Assembly (NCBI GenBank): GCA_902788095.1
Contig: CADAIT010000014.1
Location: 1 to 58,989 of the forward strand
Source of the DNA: an uncultured Bacteroidia bacterium
GTDB taxonomy: Bacteria; Bacteroidota; Bacteroidia; Bacteroidales; UBA932
Direction: 5' to 3'
Length of the DNA stretch: 58,989 nucleotides
The notes beneath the pieces were generated by a model. The model saw nothing but the letters and a program-made list of their open reading frames with translations. It did not search any database and was not told where the DNA came from. Made by a program: the position numbers and the translations under genes. This document shows positions 27,704 through 36,052 of the stretch, piece after piece (within the stretch, counting starts at the first letter, position 1; every line of letters begins with the position of its first letter).

Positions 27704-29680
27704 ATGAGAAAAAGCTTCCTTTCACTTGCGGCTACGCTGCTCTCCATGGCCGGACTGGCCCAGACGCACCAGCTGGATATCAACCTCAAAAAGGCAGGTG
27801 CACCCATCCCCTCAACCCTTTACGGCATCTTCTTCGAGGACATCAATTACGCGGCCGACGGCGGGCTCTATGCGGAACTGGTGAAAAACCGTTCCTTTGA
27901 ATTCCCGAACGACGCCCTGCAAGGCTGGAAGGCCTTCGGCAAGGTGGAAGTACGTGAAGACGGCCCCTTCGAGCGCAATCCGCACTATGTCCGCCTCAGC
28001 GACCCCGGCCATCCGCACAAATGGACCGGCCTGGACAACGAAGGCTTTTTCGGCATCGGCGTAAAGGAAGGCGCGGCCTACCGTTTCTCCGTCTGGGCCC
28101 GCGTGCCGGACGGCGGCGAGTCCCAGCTCCGCATAGAACTGGCCAATACCGCTTCCATGGGCGAAAACCACTACCTGTGCCAGGAAACTCTCCCGGTGGC
28201 TGGCAAGGAGTGGAAAAAATACCAGCTCATCATCCGCCCGGACCGGACGCTGGACAAGAGCGTCCTGCGCATTTTCCTGACGGGAGGGCGCAACACCGTG
28301 GACCTGGAGCACGTTTCCCTGTTCCCCGTGGACACCTGGATGGGCCACGAGAACGGCCTGCGCAAAGACCTGGCCCAAGCCCTGTATGACCTCCGTCCCG
28401 GCGTTTTCCGCTTCCCCGGCGGCTGCATCGTGGAAGGTACGGACCTCGAAACCCGTTACAACTGGAAAAACTCCGTGGGTCCCGTGGAAAACCGTCCGCT
28501 CAACGAGAACCGCTGGGAGTACACCTTTCCCCACCGCTTCTACCCGGACTATTACCAGAGTTACGGCCTGGGCTTCTACGAGTTCTTCCAGCTCAGCGAA
28601 GAAATCGGCGCGGAACCGCTTCCCATCTTGAGCTGCGGCCTGGCCTGCCAGTTCCAGAACGAAAACCCGGACGCCCACTGCCCGGTGGACGAACTGCAGC
28701 CTTTCATCCAGGACGCCCTGGACCTCATTGAGTTCGCCAACGGCCCCGTGGACAGCCCCTGGGGCAAGGTGCGCGCCGAAATGGGCCACCCGGCTCCCTT
28801 CAACATGAAATACATCGGCATCGGCAACGAACAGTGGGACAGCCTGTATCCGGAGCACCTGGAGCCGTTCCTCAAAGCCATCCGTGCCGCCCATCCGGAA
28901 ATCAGAATCGTGGGCTCCAGCGGCCCGGATTCGGAAGGCAAACAGTTCGATTACCTGTGGCCGGAGATGAAACGGCTCAAGGCAGACCTGGTGGACGAGC
29001 ATTTCTATCGTCCCTACGACTGGTTCCTCGCCCAGGGAGCGCGCTACGACAAATACGACCGCAAAGGCCCCAAGGTGTTTGCCGGCGAGTATGCCTGCCA
29101 CGCCAAGGGTAAAAAATGGAACCACTTCTACGCCTCCCTGCTGGAAGCCGCCTTCATGACCGGCATCGAGCGCAACGCGGACATCGTGGAGATGGCCACC
29201 TACGCTCCCCTCTTCGCCCACGTGGAAGGCTGGCAGTGGCGTCCGGACCTTATCTGGTACGACAACCTCCGCTCCTTCCGCAGCGTGAGCTGGCACGTGC
29301 AGCAGCTGTACGGCCAATACCGCGGCTCCAACTGCCTCAAACTCACCATGAACGACGCCAATGTCACCGGTGCGGAAGGCCAGGACGGCCTCTTCGCCAG
29401 CGCCGTGCTCGACGGGAACAGAATTTACGTCAAAGTGGTGAACACCACCGACAAGGAACAGCCCATCAGCTTGAACTTTACCGGCCTCAAGAAAAAAGCC
29501 ACGGTAAAAGCGCTTGGCGGCACTCGTCTAAGCGCCTGTAACTGCAAGCTTTACAAGGACAATACCCTGGACGAACCGGAGCTGTTCAAACCGGCCCCCT
29601 TCAGCTTCGAGGGCGAAGGCAAGCGTATCGACACCACGGCTCCCGCCTATTCATTCAGCATCTACGTTTTAGAAAAATAA
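27704..29680 (+). CDS. GH51 alpha-L-arabinofuranosidase with N-terminal CBM-like domain
   Basis: 658 residues with a cleavable signal peptide (GLAQ). An N-terminal strand region (IPSTLYGIFFEDINYAADGG) is followed by a carbohydrate-binding-like beta-sandwich inserted at about 75-215, then the catalytic barrel and a C-terminal all-beta domain. The acid/base Glu is in GIGNEQWDS (about 376) and the nucleophile Glu in FAGEYACH (about 462). FRFPGGCIVEGTD is the substrate motif. It is the larger of two GH51 enzymes at the locus and the type often seen in Bacteroides arabinan PULs. The downstream mutarotase gene follows after 11 bases. Confidence 0.92.
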   Translation: MRKSFLSLAATLLSMAGLAQTHQLDINLKKAGAPIPSTLYGIFFEDINYAADGGLYAELVKNRSFEFPNDALQGWKAFGKVEVREDGPFERNPHYVRLSDPGHPHKWTGLDNEGFFGIGVKEGAAYRFSVWARVPDGGESQLRIELANTASMGENHYLCQETLPVAGKEWKKYQLIIRPDRTLDKSVLRIFLTGGRNTVDLEHVSLFPVDTWMGHENGLRKDLAQALYDLRPGVFRFPGGCIVEGTDLETRYNWKNSVGPVENRPLNENRWEYTFPHRFYPDYYQSYGLGFYEFFQLSEEIGAEPLPILSCGLACQFQNENPDAHCPVDELQPFIQDALDLIEFANGPVDSPWGKVRAEMGHPAPFNMKYIGIGNEQWDSLYPEHLEPFLKAIRAAHPEIRIVGSSGPDSEGKQFDYLWPEMKRLKADLVDEHFYRPYDWFLAQGARYDKYDRKGPKVFAGEYACHAKGKKWNHFYASLLEAAFMTGIERNADIVEMATYAPLFAHVEGWQWRPDLIWYDNLRSFRSVSWHVQQLYGQYRGSNCLKLTMNDANVTGAEGQDGLFASAVLDGNRIYVKVVNTTDKEQPISLNFTGLKKKATVKALGGTRLSACNCKLYKDNTLDEPELFKPAPFSFEGEGKRIDTTAPAYSFSIYVLEK

Positions 29681-29691
29681 CCACTCCATTT

Positions 29692-30822
29692 ATGAAAAAA
29701 ACACTGTCCATCCTGTGCACAGTCCTCGCAGTAGCCTGCGCACCCAAGGCCCAGCTCACCCGGAGCGGCCTCAATCCCAAAGATTTTGAAAGCACGTACA
29801 ACGGCGCTCCCACGGCCCTGTACACCCTCACCAACGCCAACGGCATGGAGGTGTGCATCACCAACTTCGGCGGCCGCATCGTATCCATCATGGTTCCGGA
29901 CAAAGACGGCCGGATGAAAGATGTCGTGCTGGGATTCAGCACCGTCAAGGAATACTTCCCGGAAAACAACGCCAGCGACTTCGGCGCCGCCATCGGCCGG
30001 TATGCCAACCGCATCAAACAGGGAAAAATCACCCTGGACGGCGTTGAGTACCAGCTTCCGCAGAACAACTTCGGCCACTGCCTGCATGGTGGTCCCACCG
30101 GATGGCAGTATCAGGTGTACCAGGTCGTAGAGGCCGACGGTTCCCACATCAAGCTCCTCCGCGAATCTCCGGACGGCGACAACAACTTCCCCGGCAACGT
30201 GCGGGCCTACGTCACCTACACCCTTACGGAAGACAATGCCATCGACATTGCCTATGAGGCCACCACGGACGCCCCTACCGTCATCAACATGACTAACCAT
30301 TCCTACTTCAATCTTTCCGGGGATCCCGCCGGCCACTCCGTCGTGGATGACGAGCTCTACATCAACGCCGCCAACTTCACCCCCGTGGACAGCACCTACA
30401 TGACCACCGGCGAAATCCGCCCCGTGGAAGGCACGCCGTTCGATTTCACCACGTCCAAGCTCATCGGCCGGGACATTGCCGCCGACTGCGAACAGCTCCG
30501 CAACGGCAACGGCTACGACCACAACTGGTGCCTGGACACCGCCGGCGACATCACCAAGGTGGCCTGCGAACTCTACTGCCCTGAGACCGGCATCGTCCTC
30601 AAGGTCTATACCGACGAGCCCGGCGTACAGGTGTACAGCGGCAACTTCCTGGACGGCACCGTCACCGGAAAGCAGGCCGTCCCGTACAAGATGCGCACCG
30701 GCATCTGCCTGGAAACCCAGAAATATCCGGACACGCCTAACAAGCCCGAATGGCCCAGCGCCGTGCTCCGTCCCGGTGAAACCTACACCAGCCACTGCAT
30801 TTTCGCATTCGGCACAAAATAG
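29692..30822 (+). CDS. galM: Aldose 1-epimerase (mutarotase), lipoprotein-type
   Basis: 376 residues. The N-terminus has a lipobox (AVAC), so the enzyme is probably anchored in the periplasm. It equilibrates alpha and beta anomers of free sugars. Motifs include GRIVSIMVPDKDG, GRYANRI, TNHSYFNLSG with the catalytic histidine, NGYDHNW and GVQVYSGNFLDG (with the catalytic Glu region near FETQKYPD-type 'LETQKYPD'). In this operon it would speed conversion of released arabinose to the anomer taken by the transporter. Activity towards arabinose is inferred; the family is commonly active on galactose and glucose. Confidence 0.92.
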   Translation: MKKTLSILCTVLAVACAPKAQLTRSGLNPKDFESTYNGAPTALYTLTNANGMEVCITNFGGRIVSIMVPDKDGRMKDVVLGFSTVKEYFPENNASDFGAAIGRYANRIKQGKITLDGVEYQLPQNNFGHCLHGGPTGWQYQVYQVVEADGSHIKLLRESPDGDNNFPGNVRAYVTYTLTEDNAIDIAYEATTDAPTVINMTNHSYFNLSGDPAGHSVVDDELYINAANFTPVDSTYMTTGEIRPVEGTPFDFTTSKLIGRDIAADCEQLRNGNGYDHNWCLDTAGDITKVACELYCPETGIVLKVYTDEPGVQVYSGNFLDGTVTGKQAVPYKMRTGICLETQKYPDTPNKPEWPSAVLRPGETYTSHCIFAFGTK

Positions 30823-30823
30823 C

Positions 30824-30831
30824 TATCTTTG
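30824..30831 (+). promoter_or_regulatory. -7 box of the transketolase operon
   Basis: TATCTTTG lies just after the galM stop and 20 bases before the ATG at 30852. It allows transketolase to be expressed independently of the GH51-mutarotase unit. Confidence 0.65.
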
Positions 30832-30851
30832 CAAATATTCCTATTATACAT

Positions 30852-31703
30852 ATGGCTAAAACAAACGAAGAACTCAAGCAGATTGCCACACAGGTGCGCC
30901 GGGACATCCTGCGCATGGTGTGCATGGCCAAATCCGGCCATCCGGGCGGTTCCATGTCCTCCACGGATGTGCTCACCACTCTCTATTTCAACGAGATGAA
31001 CCAGAATCCCGTCACCTGGCGCCGCGACGGCAAGGGACAGGACATGTTCATCCTCAGCGCCGGCCACATGACTCCGGTGTATTATTCCGTGCTGGCGCGC
31101 GCCGGATATTTCCCGGTGAGCGAACTGGCCACCTTCCGCCAGATGGGCACCCGCCTGCAGGGCCACCCGTCCATCCGCAAGGGCCTGCCGGGCATTTTCC
31201 AGGCTTCCGGTTCCCTGGGACAGGGACTGAGCGCCGCCGCCGGTCTGGCCTTGGGCAAAAAGCTGGACAAGGACGATAATTTTGTATATTGCCTCTGCGG
31301 AGACGGTGAATCCGAGGAAGGCCAGATCTGGGAAGCCGGCATGTTCGCCGTATTCCACAAGCTGGACAACCTCATTGCCATGACGGACTGGAACGGCAAG
31401 CAAATTGACGGTCCCGTGGACCAGGTAGCCGGCGAAGGCGACCTGGCCGCGAAATGGGAAGCCTGGGGCTGGCGTACCATCGTGGCCGACGGCCACGACT
31501 TCGAAGCCATCCGGAAGGCCTTTGAACTGGCCAAGGCCGGCAAGGGCAGCGGCATCCCCACCATGATTCTCTTCAAAAGCGAGATGGGCCACGGCGTGGA
31601 CTTCATGGCCGGCACCCACAAATGGCACGGCTCCGTTCCCAAGCCGGAACAGCTGGAAGACGCCCTCAAACAATTAGGTGAAACCCCGCTGGGTGATTTT
31701 TAA
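30852..31703 (+). CDS. Transketolase, N-terminal subunit
   Basis: 283 residues holding the thiamine diphosphate-binding half of transketolase. SGHPGGSMSSTDVLTTLYF lies near the N-terminus, GSLGQGLSAAAGLALG at about 120 and GDGESEEGQIWEA (Mg/ThDP-binding GDG motif) at about 150. Transketolase is encoded in two pieces, as in many archaea and some Bacteroidetes; the second piece follows after a short repeat-bearing spacer. It uses xylulose 5-phosphate, the product of the arabinose pathway. Confidence 0.93.
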   Translation: MAKTNEELKQIATQVRRDILRMVCMAKSGHPGGSMSSTDVLTTLYFNEMNQNPVTWRRDGKGQDMFILSAGHMTPVYYSVLARAGYFPVSELATFRQMGTRLQGHPSIRKGLPGIFQASGSLGQGLSAAAGLALGKKLDKDDNFVYCLCGDGESEEGQIWEAGMFAVFHKLDNLIAMTDWNGKQIDGPVDQVAGEGDLAAKWEAWGWRTIVADGHDFEAIRKAFELAKAGKGSGIPTMILFKSEMGHGVDFMAGTHKWHGSVPKPEQLEDALKQLGETPLGDF

Positions 31704-31755
31704 TCTCCCTGTCATCCCAGACAAAGTCGAGGGATCCATAAAAAAAGTAAAAGAT
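31704..31755. repeat. Short dispersed-type repeat between transketolase halves
   Basis: The spacer contains GTCATCCCAGACAAAGTCGAGGGATCC, part of an inverted motif class (GTCATCCC...GGGAT) widely scattered between Bacteroidetes genes. It is not coding. It separates two genes that must be produced in equal amounts. Confidence 0.4.
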
Positions 31756-32709
31756 ATGAAAAAATACATCGATACAGGTAAAAAAGACACCCGCAGCGGT
31801 TTTGGCGTAGGCCTTCTGAAAGCCGGACAGGCCGACAAGCGCGTAGTGGCCCTGACGGCCGACCTCAAAGGCTCCCTGAAAATGGATGCCTTTGCCGCTG
31901 AATTCCCGGAGCGCTTCATCCAGTGCGGCATCGCGGAAGCCAATATGGTGGGCGCCGCCGCCGGCCTCGCCATCACCGGAAAAATTCCCTTCATCGGCTC
32001 CTTTGCAGAGTTCGTGACCGGCCGCGTGTACGACCAGATCCGCCAGGAAGTCGCCTACGGCAACACCAATGTGAAAATCGCATCGTCCCACGCCGGCATT
32101 ACCCTGGGCGAGGACGGCGCCACCCACCAGACCATGGAAGACATCGCCCTGATGCGCGCCCTTCCCGGCATGGTGGTGCTCAACCCCTGCGACTTCAACC
32201 AGACCATGCAGGCCACCATCGCCGCCGCCAAATACGAAGGCCCCGTGTATCTGCGCTTCGGCCGTCCCAGCGTGCCCAACTTCACGCCGGAGGATGAACC
32301 GTTCGAGATTGGCAAGGCCATCGTCCTGAACGAAGGCAGCGACGTTACGCTCATCGCCACCGGTCACACCGTGTGGGAGAGCCTGCTGGCCGCCGAAGCC
32401 CTGGAGGCGGAAGGCATCAAGGCCGAGGTCATCAACATGGCCACCATCAAGCCCCTGGACGAGAAAGCCGTCATCGCCTCCGCCAGGAAGACCGGTGCCG
32501 TGGTTGTCGTCGAAGAGCACAACATGGCCGGCGGACTCGGAGAGGCTGTCGCCGGTGTCCTGGCCCGCGAACTGCCCACGCCCATGGTTTTTGTGAACGG
32601 TGAGGACAAATTCGGCCAGTCTGGCACGCCTTCTGCATTGATGGCTGCGTATGGCCTTGACGCTCTGCACATTGCGGAGGCCGCCAAAAAGGCTGTCGCC
32701 AAAAAATAG
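31756..32709 (+). CDS. Transketolase, C-terminal subunit
   Basis: 317 residues from the ATG at 31756 (MKKYIDTGKKDTRSG). It holds the pyrimidine-binding and C-terminal domains. The catalytic Glu lies in FIQCGIAEANMVGAAAGLA (about 60), followed by FAEFVTGRVYDQIRQEVAY. It forms the active enzyme with the preceding subunit. The stop codon (32707-32709) abuts the ATG of the sigma factor gene without a gap. Confidence 0.93.
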   Translation: MKKYIDTGKKDTRSGFGVGLLKAGQADKRVVALTADLKGSLKMDAFAAEFPERFIQCGIAEANMVGAAAGLAITGKIPFIGSFAEFVTGRVYDQIRQEVAYGNTNVKIASSHAGITLGEDGATHQTMEDIALMRALPGMVVLNPCDFNQTMQATIAAAKYEGPVYLRFGRPSVPNFTPEDEPFEIGKAIVLNEGSDVTLIATGHTVWESLLAAEALEAEGIKAEVINMATIKPLDEKAVIASARKTGAVVVVEEHNMAGGLGEAVAGVLARELPTPMVFVNGEDKFGQSGTPSALMAAYGLDALHIAEAAKKAVAKK

Positions 32710-33225
32710 ATGGAAACCCTTGAGCAGGTATTCAACGATATCGTAAAGAAATACAGCGAGCGCCTTTACTGGCATGTCCGCCGCATGGTGGGCACCCACG
32801 AGGACGCGGACGACCTGCTGCAAGACATTTTCCTGAAAATATGGACTGCGCTTCCCTCTTTCCGGGGGGAGGCGCAGCTTTATACCTGGGTATGGCGCAT
32901 TGCCACCAATGAAACCCTCAACTGGCTGCGGCGGGAGAAGGTACGCGCCGCCCTGCGCTTCCAGCGCGTGGACGAGGAACTGGAGCGCCGCATCATGGCC
33001 GACCCGTATTTCAACGGGACGGACGCGCAGCGGGAACTGTTCAAGGCGCTGGCCCGGCTGCCGCAAAAACAGCGTCAGGTGTTTGTCATGCGCTGGTGGG
33101 ACGAGCTCACGTACGAGGAAATATCGGCCATTACGGGAACGTCCGTGGGAGCGCTCAAGGCGTCTTATCACATCGCACAGGAAAAATTGAAATTAAACCT
33201 TTCGCAGGCGGAGGTGTCAAAGTAA
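32710..33225 (+). CDS. ECF-type RNA polymerase sigma factor
   Basis: 171 residues. Region 2 is visible at about 8-80 (YSERLYWHVRRMVG, EDADDLLQDIFLKIW, TYLWRIATNETLNWLRR-like) and region 4 at about 108-165 (LPQKQRQVFVMRWWDELTYEEISAITGTSVGALKASYHIA). It starts on the base after the transketolase stop. Two small envelope genes follow, so this is the first gene of a sigma/anti-sigma/periplasmic-protein unit. No separate promoter is visible; read-through from transketolase is likely. Confidence 0.92.
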   Translation: METLEQVFNDIVKKYSERLYWHVRRMVGTHEDADDLLQDIFLKIWTALPSFRGEAQLYTWVWRIATNETLNWLRREKVRAALRFQRVDEELERRIMADPYFNGTDAQRELFKALARLPQKQRQVFVMRWWDELTYEEISAITGTSVGALKASYHIAQEKLKLNLSQAEVSK

Positions 33226-33231
33226 GCAGTT

Positions 33232-33603
33232 ATGACAAAGAAAACAGGCATATCGGTCCCCGAAGGATACTTTGCCCATCTGGAAACACGTTTGCAAAGC
33301 ATTCCCGGCCGTGAGGTCAAGCCCACGGTGATACAAAAAGTGTCGCCCTGGCTCGCGTACGCCGCCTCGCTGGCCGTTCTGGCGGGCCTCGGAAACTTCA
33401 TCTTCGGCCGTGCTGCAGCTACGGAAGAAGAAATGGGGCTGGATTATATTTCCTATCTGTCACAGTCACTGGATCCGGACGGACAGATTGAGCTCATGGA
33501 AACGCCCGCCCTCACCGAGGAAGACGATATCCGCAGTTATCTTATTGCCAGCAACATTTCCGTTGAACACTTAAATGAACTTGATTATGAAGAAGATTAT
33601 TAG
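33232..33603 (+). CDS. Small membrane protein, probable anti-sigma factor
   Basis: 123 residues. The N-terminal 40 residues (VPEGYFAHLETRLQSIP) match the cytosolic segment of Bacteroidetes anti-sigma-like proteins, one membrane helix (WLAYAASLAVLAGLGNFIFG) follows, and the periplasmic part is acidic. It lies 6 bases after the sigma gene. The function is inferred from position and topology. Its last 17 bases overlap the start of the next gene. Confidence 0.7.
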   Translation: MTKKTGISVPEGYFAHLETRLQSIPGREVKPTVIQKVSPWLAYAASLAVLAGLGNFIFGRAAATEEEMGLDYISYLSQSLDPDGQIELMETPALTEEDDIRSYLIASNISVEHLNELDYEEDY

Positions 33604-34099
33604 TGTATTGTGCGCCCTGGCGCTGGTGAGCGCCGTGGCCTTTGCCCAGAAACCGGAGAAGAAAGGAAACAAGGAACAGTGGAGAGAAAGGGCCCGCGCA
33701 GAACAGGTGGCCCTCATTACCGAGGAGCTGAATCTCACCGAGGCGGAAGCCCAGGCTTTCTGGCCCGTTTACAATGAGGTGCAGGCGCAGCGCCGCGAGG
33801 CCTTCAATGCATCGGTCGAAGCCATGAAAGCCCTGAAGAAGGGCGTGGACAGCGACGAGGCCGCCAAGCTGCTGGACCTGTACGTAGAAGCCAAGGACCA
33901 TTGCCAAAAGGTGGAAGCCCAGGCGCTCAAGCGTTATAAGCAAGTGCTCCCGACAGAGAAGGTGGCCAAGCTGTTGCTCGCCGAAGAAAAATTCCGTCAC
34001 CGCCAGATTGGCAAGTTGGGGAAGAGGGACGATGATTCCCGCCGCGGCCCGGGCCGTAAGGGACTTCAGCCCGTAAAAGAAGAGATTGTGGCTGAATAA
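33587..34099 (+). CDS. Periplasmic Spy/CpxP-like protein
   Basis: 170 residues from the ATG at 33587, inside the 3' end of the anti-sigma gene. A cleavable signal peptide (AVAFAQ) is followed by a highly charged helical protein with the motif LNLTEAEAQAFWPVYNEV. This resembles the LTxxQ-type repeats of Spy/CpxP envelope-stress proteins and their Bacteroidetes relatives. The overlap suggests translational coupling. With the sigma pair it forms a probable envelope-stress module; no binding partner is evident. Confidence 0.75.
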   Translation: MKKIISVLCALALVSAVAFAQKPEKKGNKEQWRERARAEQVALITEELNLTEAEAQAFWPVYNEVQAQRREAFNASVEAMKALKKGVDSDEAAKLLDLYVEAKDHCQKVEAQALKRYKQVLPTEKVAKLLLAEEKFRHRQIGKLGKRDDDSRRGPGRKGLQPVKEEIVAE

Positions 34100-34100
34100 T

Positions 34101-34754
34101 TTACAGCCAAGCACCGTCCTGCAGGGTGCAGGTGCGGTCACACAGTTGGGCCAGACCGGCGTCATGCGTAACGATGACAATGGTCTGGTTCAACTTTTCC
34201 CTGAGCCGGAACAGGAGCGTGTGGATTTCCTCCTTGGTGCGGGTGTCCAGGTTGCCGGTGGGTTCGTCGGCAAAAAGGACGGCCGGCGCATTGACGAGGG
34301 CGCGGGCGATGGCTACGCGCTGCTGTTCGCCGCCCGAGAGCTCCGACGGTTTGTGCCCGAGCCGTTCGGATAGGCCCACCGCATGGAGCAATTCCTGCGC
34401 CTTTTCACGGGCCTGCCGGGACTTTTCCCCACCGATCAGCGCAGGTATCATCACGTTTTCCAAGGCCGTGAATTCCGGCAGCAGGTGATGCGCCTGGAAC
34501 ACGAAGCCGATTTTCCGGTTGCGGAAGGTGGACAGTGCTTTCTGCGGGAGCGCAAGCACCTGGGTACCATCTATCTGCAACGAGCCTTCATCCGGGGTAA
34601 GCAAGGTCCCCAAAATTTGCAGCAGGGTCGATTTCCCTGCACCGGAGGCACCTACAATGGCCATAATCTCCCCGGCATCGGCACAAAAATCCACCCCCTT
34701 GAGAACGGGAAGCACCCCAAAAGACTTCCGGATATTCTTGGCTTCGATAATCAT
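34101..34754 (-). CDS. lolD: ABC transporter ATP-binding protein, LolD-like
   Basis: 217 residues with a complete ATPase: Walker A GASGAGKST, signature LSGGEQQR, Walker B VLFADEPTGNLD and the H-loop THD. The EPTGNLD form and small size place it in the LolD/MacB group, which moves lipoproteins or drives mechanotransmission exporters. No permease gene is adjacent, so LolD is a likely but not certain name. It converges with the Spy-like gene (1 base apart) and is divergent from the phospholipase D-family gene. Confidence 0.85.
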   Translation of the reverse strand: MIIEAKNIRKSFGVLPVLKGVDFCADAGEIMAIVGASGAGKSTLLQILGTLLTPDEGSLQIDGTQVLALPQKALSTFRNRKIGFVFQAHHLLPEFTALENVMIPALIGGEKSRQAREKAQELLHAVGLSERLGHKPSELSGGEQQRVAIARALVNAPAVLFADEPTGNLDTRTKEEIHTLLFRLREKLNQTIVIVTHDAGLAQLCDRTCTLQDGAWL

Positions 34755-34760
34755 TTTTAC

Positions 34761-34788
34761 TATCTTTGCATGCTATATCACAAAGATA
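34761..34788. promoter_or_regulatory. Face-to-face overlapping divergent promoters
   Basis: A plus-strand -7 box (TATCTTTG, 34761-34768) and a minus-strand -7 box (34781-34788) form an 8-bp perfect inverted repeat with a 12-base spacer. Each box lies downstream of the other promoter's predicted start, so the two transcripts begin at nearly the same point and polymerase binding must be mutually exclusive. Left: lolD; right: the phospholipase D-family gene. Confidence 0.65.
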
Positions 34789-34797
34789 GAAACAATC

Positions 34798-35955
34798 TTG
34801 CAAAAGCGCAACTCCATATTACTCCTGTTCGTTTTCCTGTGTTCGCTCGTTCATGCGCAGGTACCTCAGGGAGAGCCGGTCGGCGGAAACACCCTCTGGA
34901 TGACCAAATCCGGAGAGCAATACCTCCAGCGGCTGCTGCAGGACATCGCTGCCGCACAAAACACCATTGAAATAGAATATTACTGGTTCGACTCCGACAA
35001 AGCCGGCACCCTGGTGCGCGACGCCCTCATTGCCAAGGCGCAGGAAGGGGTGCAGATACGGGTGCTGATGGACAACCTCATCACGCCCACCTCGCCGGAA
35101 GCCTTCTACCGGAAAATGCGCAAGGCCGGAATTGATGTACGATATGTGCACAATTTCGAAAAAATGTGCCCCGGGCAGGCTGCAGCCAGCATTTTCCGCT
35201 TCCGGGACCACCGGAAAATCGTGGTGATAGACGGAAAAATCGCCTATACCGGCGGCATCAACTTCAACGACCAGACCGTTTACGACTGGAACGATACCCA
35301 GGCCCGGATTGAAGGTCCCGCCGCGGCACAGCCGAGGGCCCTGTTCGAGCAAGGCTGGGCAGACCTCACCGGCGGCACGGCAGCGCCCGTCATACATCCG
35401 GAAGCCGTGGGGAATGCCGTCATTCAGGCCATCGGGACCGTCAGCCGGGACACCACGCTCACCCACCTGTATGTGGAGACGCTTGCGCAAGCCAAGGATT
35501 ACTTTTACCTGCAGACGCCCTACTTCGGCCCGCCGGCCCAGGTGCTGCAGGCCCTGAAAGACGCCGCCGCGCGCGGGGTGGATGTACGTCTGCTCTTCCC
35601 CAGGGAATGTGACTGGTGGTTCATGAACACCCTCACGCGGGACTATATCCCCGAACTGACGGCCGCCGGCATCCGCGTGTTCATTTTCAACGGCATATAC
35701 GACCATTCCAAACTCTTCGTCATGGATGACCGGCTGTCCAGCTGCGGCACCGTGAACATGGACGGACGCAGTTTCCACGTCAATTGGGAGAACACCCTCC
35801 TGTTCCACGACACGGAAAGCGCCCTGCAAGTGAAGCAGGCGTTCCTGGACCTGCAGGCGAAGTGCGAAGAAATGGACGTAAACTATCCAAAGGCAAAGGG
35901 ACCCATCAACAAGGTCTGGAGAAAGTTCCTGCGGAAAATCTACCGCATGTTGTAA
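34798..35955 (+). CDS. Phospholipase D-family protein, cardiolipin synthase-like
   Basis: 385 residues if translation starts at the TTG at 34798. No ATG in this frame lies between the promoter and the signal peptide, and the in-frame region further upstream belongs to the opposite gene. The signal-like N-terminus (NSILLLFVFLCSLVHAQ) predicts export. Two HKD motifs are present: HRKIVVIDGKIAYTGGIN (about 140) and HSKLFVMDDRLSSCGTVN (about 303). These catalyse phosphatidyl transfer, as in cardiolipin synthase. The exported location is a little unusual for a synthase. Confidence 0.87.
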   Translation: MQKRNSILLLFVFLCSLVHAQVPQGEPVGGNTLWMTKSGEQYLQRLLQDIAAAQNTIEIEYYWFDSDKAGTLVRDALIAKAQEGVQIRVLMDNLITPTSPEAFYRKMRKAGIDVRYVHNFEKMCPGQAAASIFRFRDHRKIVVIDGKIAYTGGINFNDQTVYDWNDTQARIEGPAAAQPRALFEQGWADLTGGTAAPVIHPEAVGNAVIQAIGTVSRDTTLTHLYVETLAQAKDYFYLQTPYFGPPAQVLQALKDAAARGVDVRLLFPRECDWWFMNTLTRDYIPELTAAGIRVFIFNGIYDHSKLFVMDDRLSSCGTVNMDGRSFHVNWENTLLFHDTESALQVKQAFLDLQAKCEEMDVNYPKAKGPINKVWRKFLRKIYRML

Positions 35956-35963
35956 TTTTTTAG

Positions 35964-35971
35964 TACCTTTG
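35964..35971 (+). promoter_or_regulatory. -7 box of tRNA-Pro
   Basis: TACCTTTG lies 7 bases before the first base of the tRNA. Confidence 0.7.
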
Positions 35972-35978
35972 TAATAAT

Positions 35979-36052
35979 CGGGGTGTGGCGCAGTTGGCTA
36001 GCGCATCTGCTTTGGGAGCAGAGGGTCGTGTGTTCGAGTCACATCACCCCGA
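35979..36052 (+). tRNA. tRNA-Pro (anticodon TGG)
   Basis: A 74-base cloverleaf. Acceptor arms CGGGGTG (35979-35985) and CACCCCG (36045-36051) pair fully, the discriminator is A, the anticodon loop reads TTTGGGA, and the T-loop is TTCGAGT. CCA is not encoded. Confidence 0.96.
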
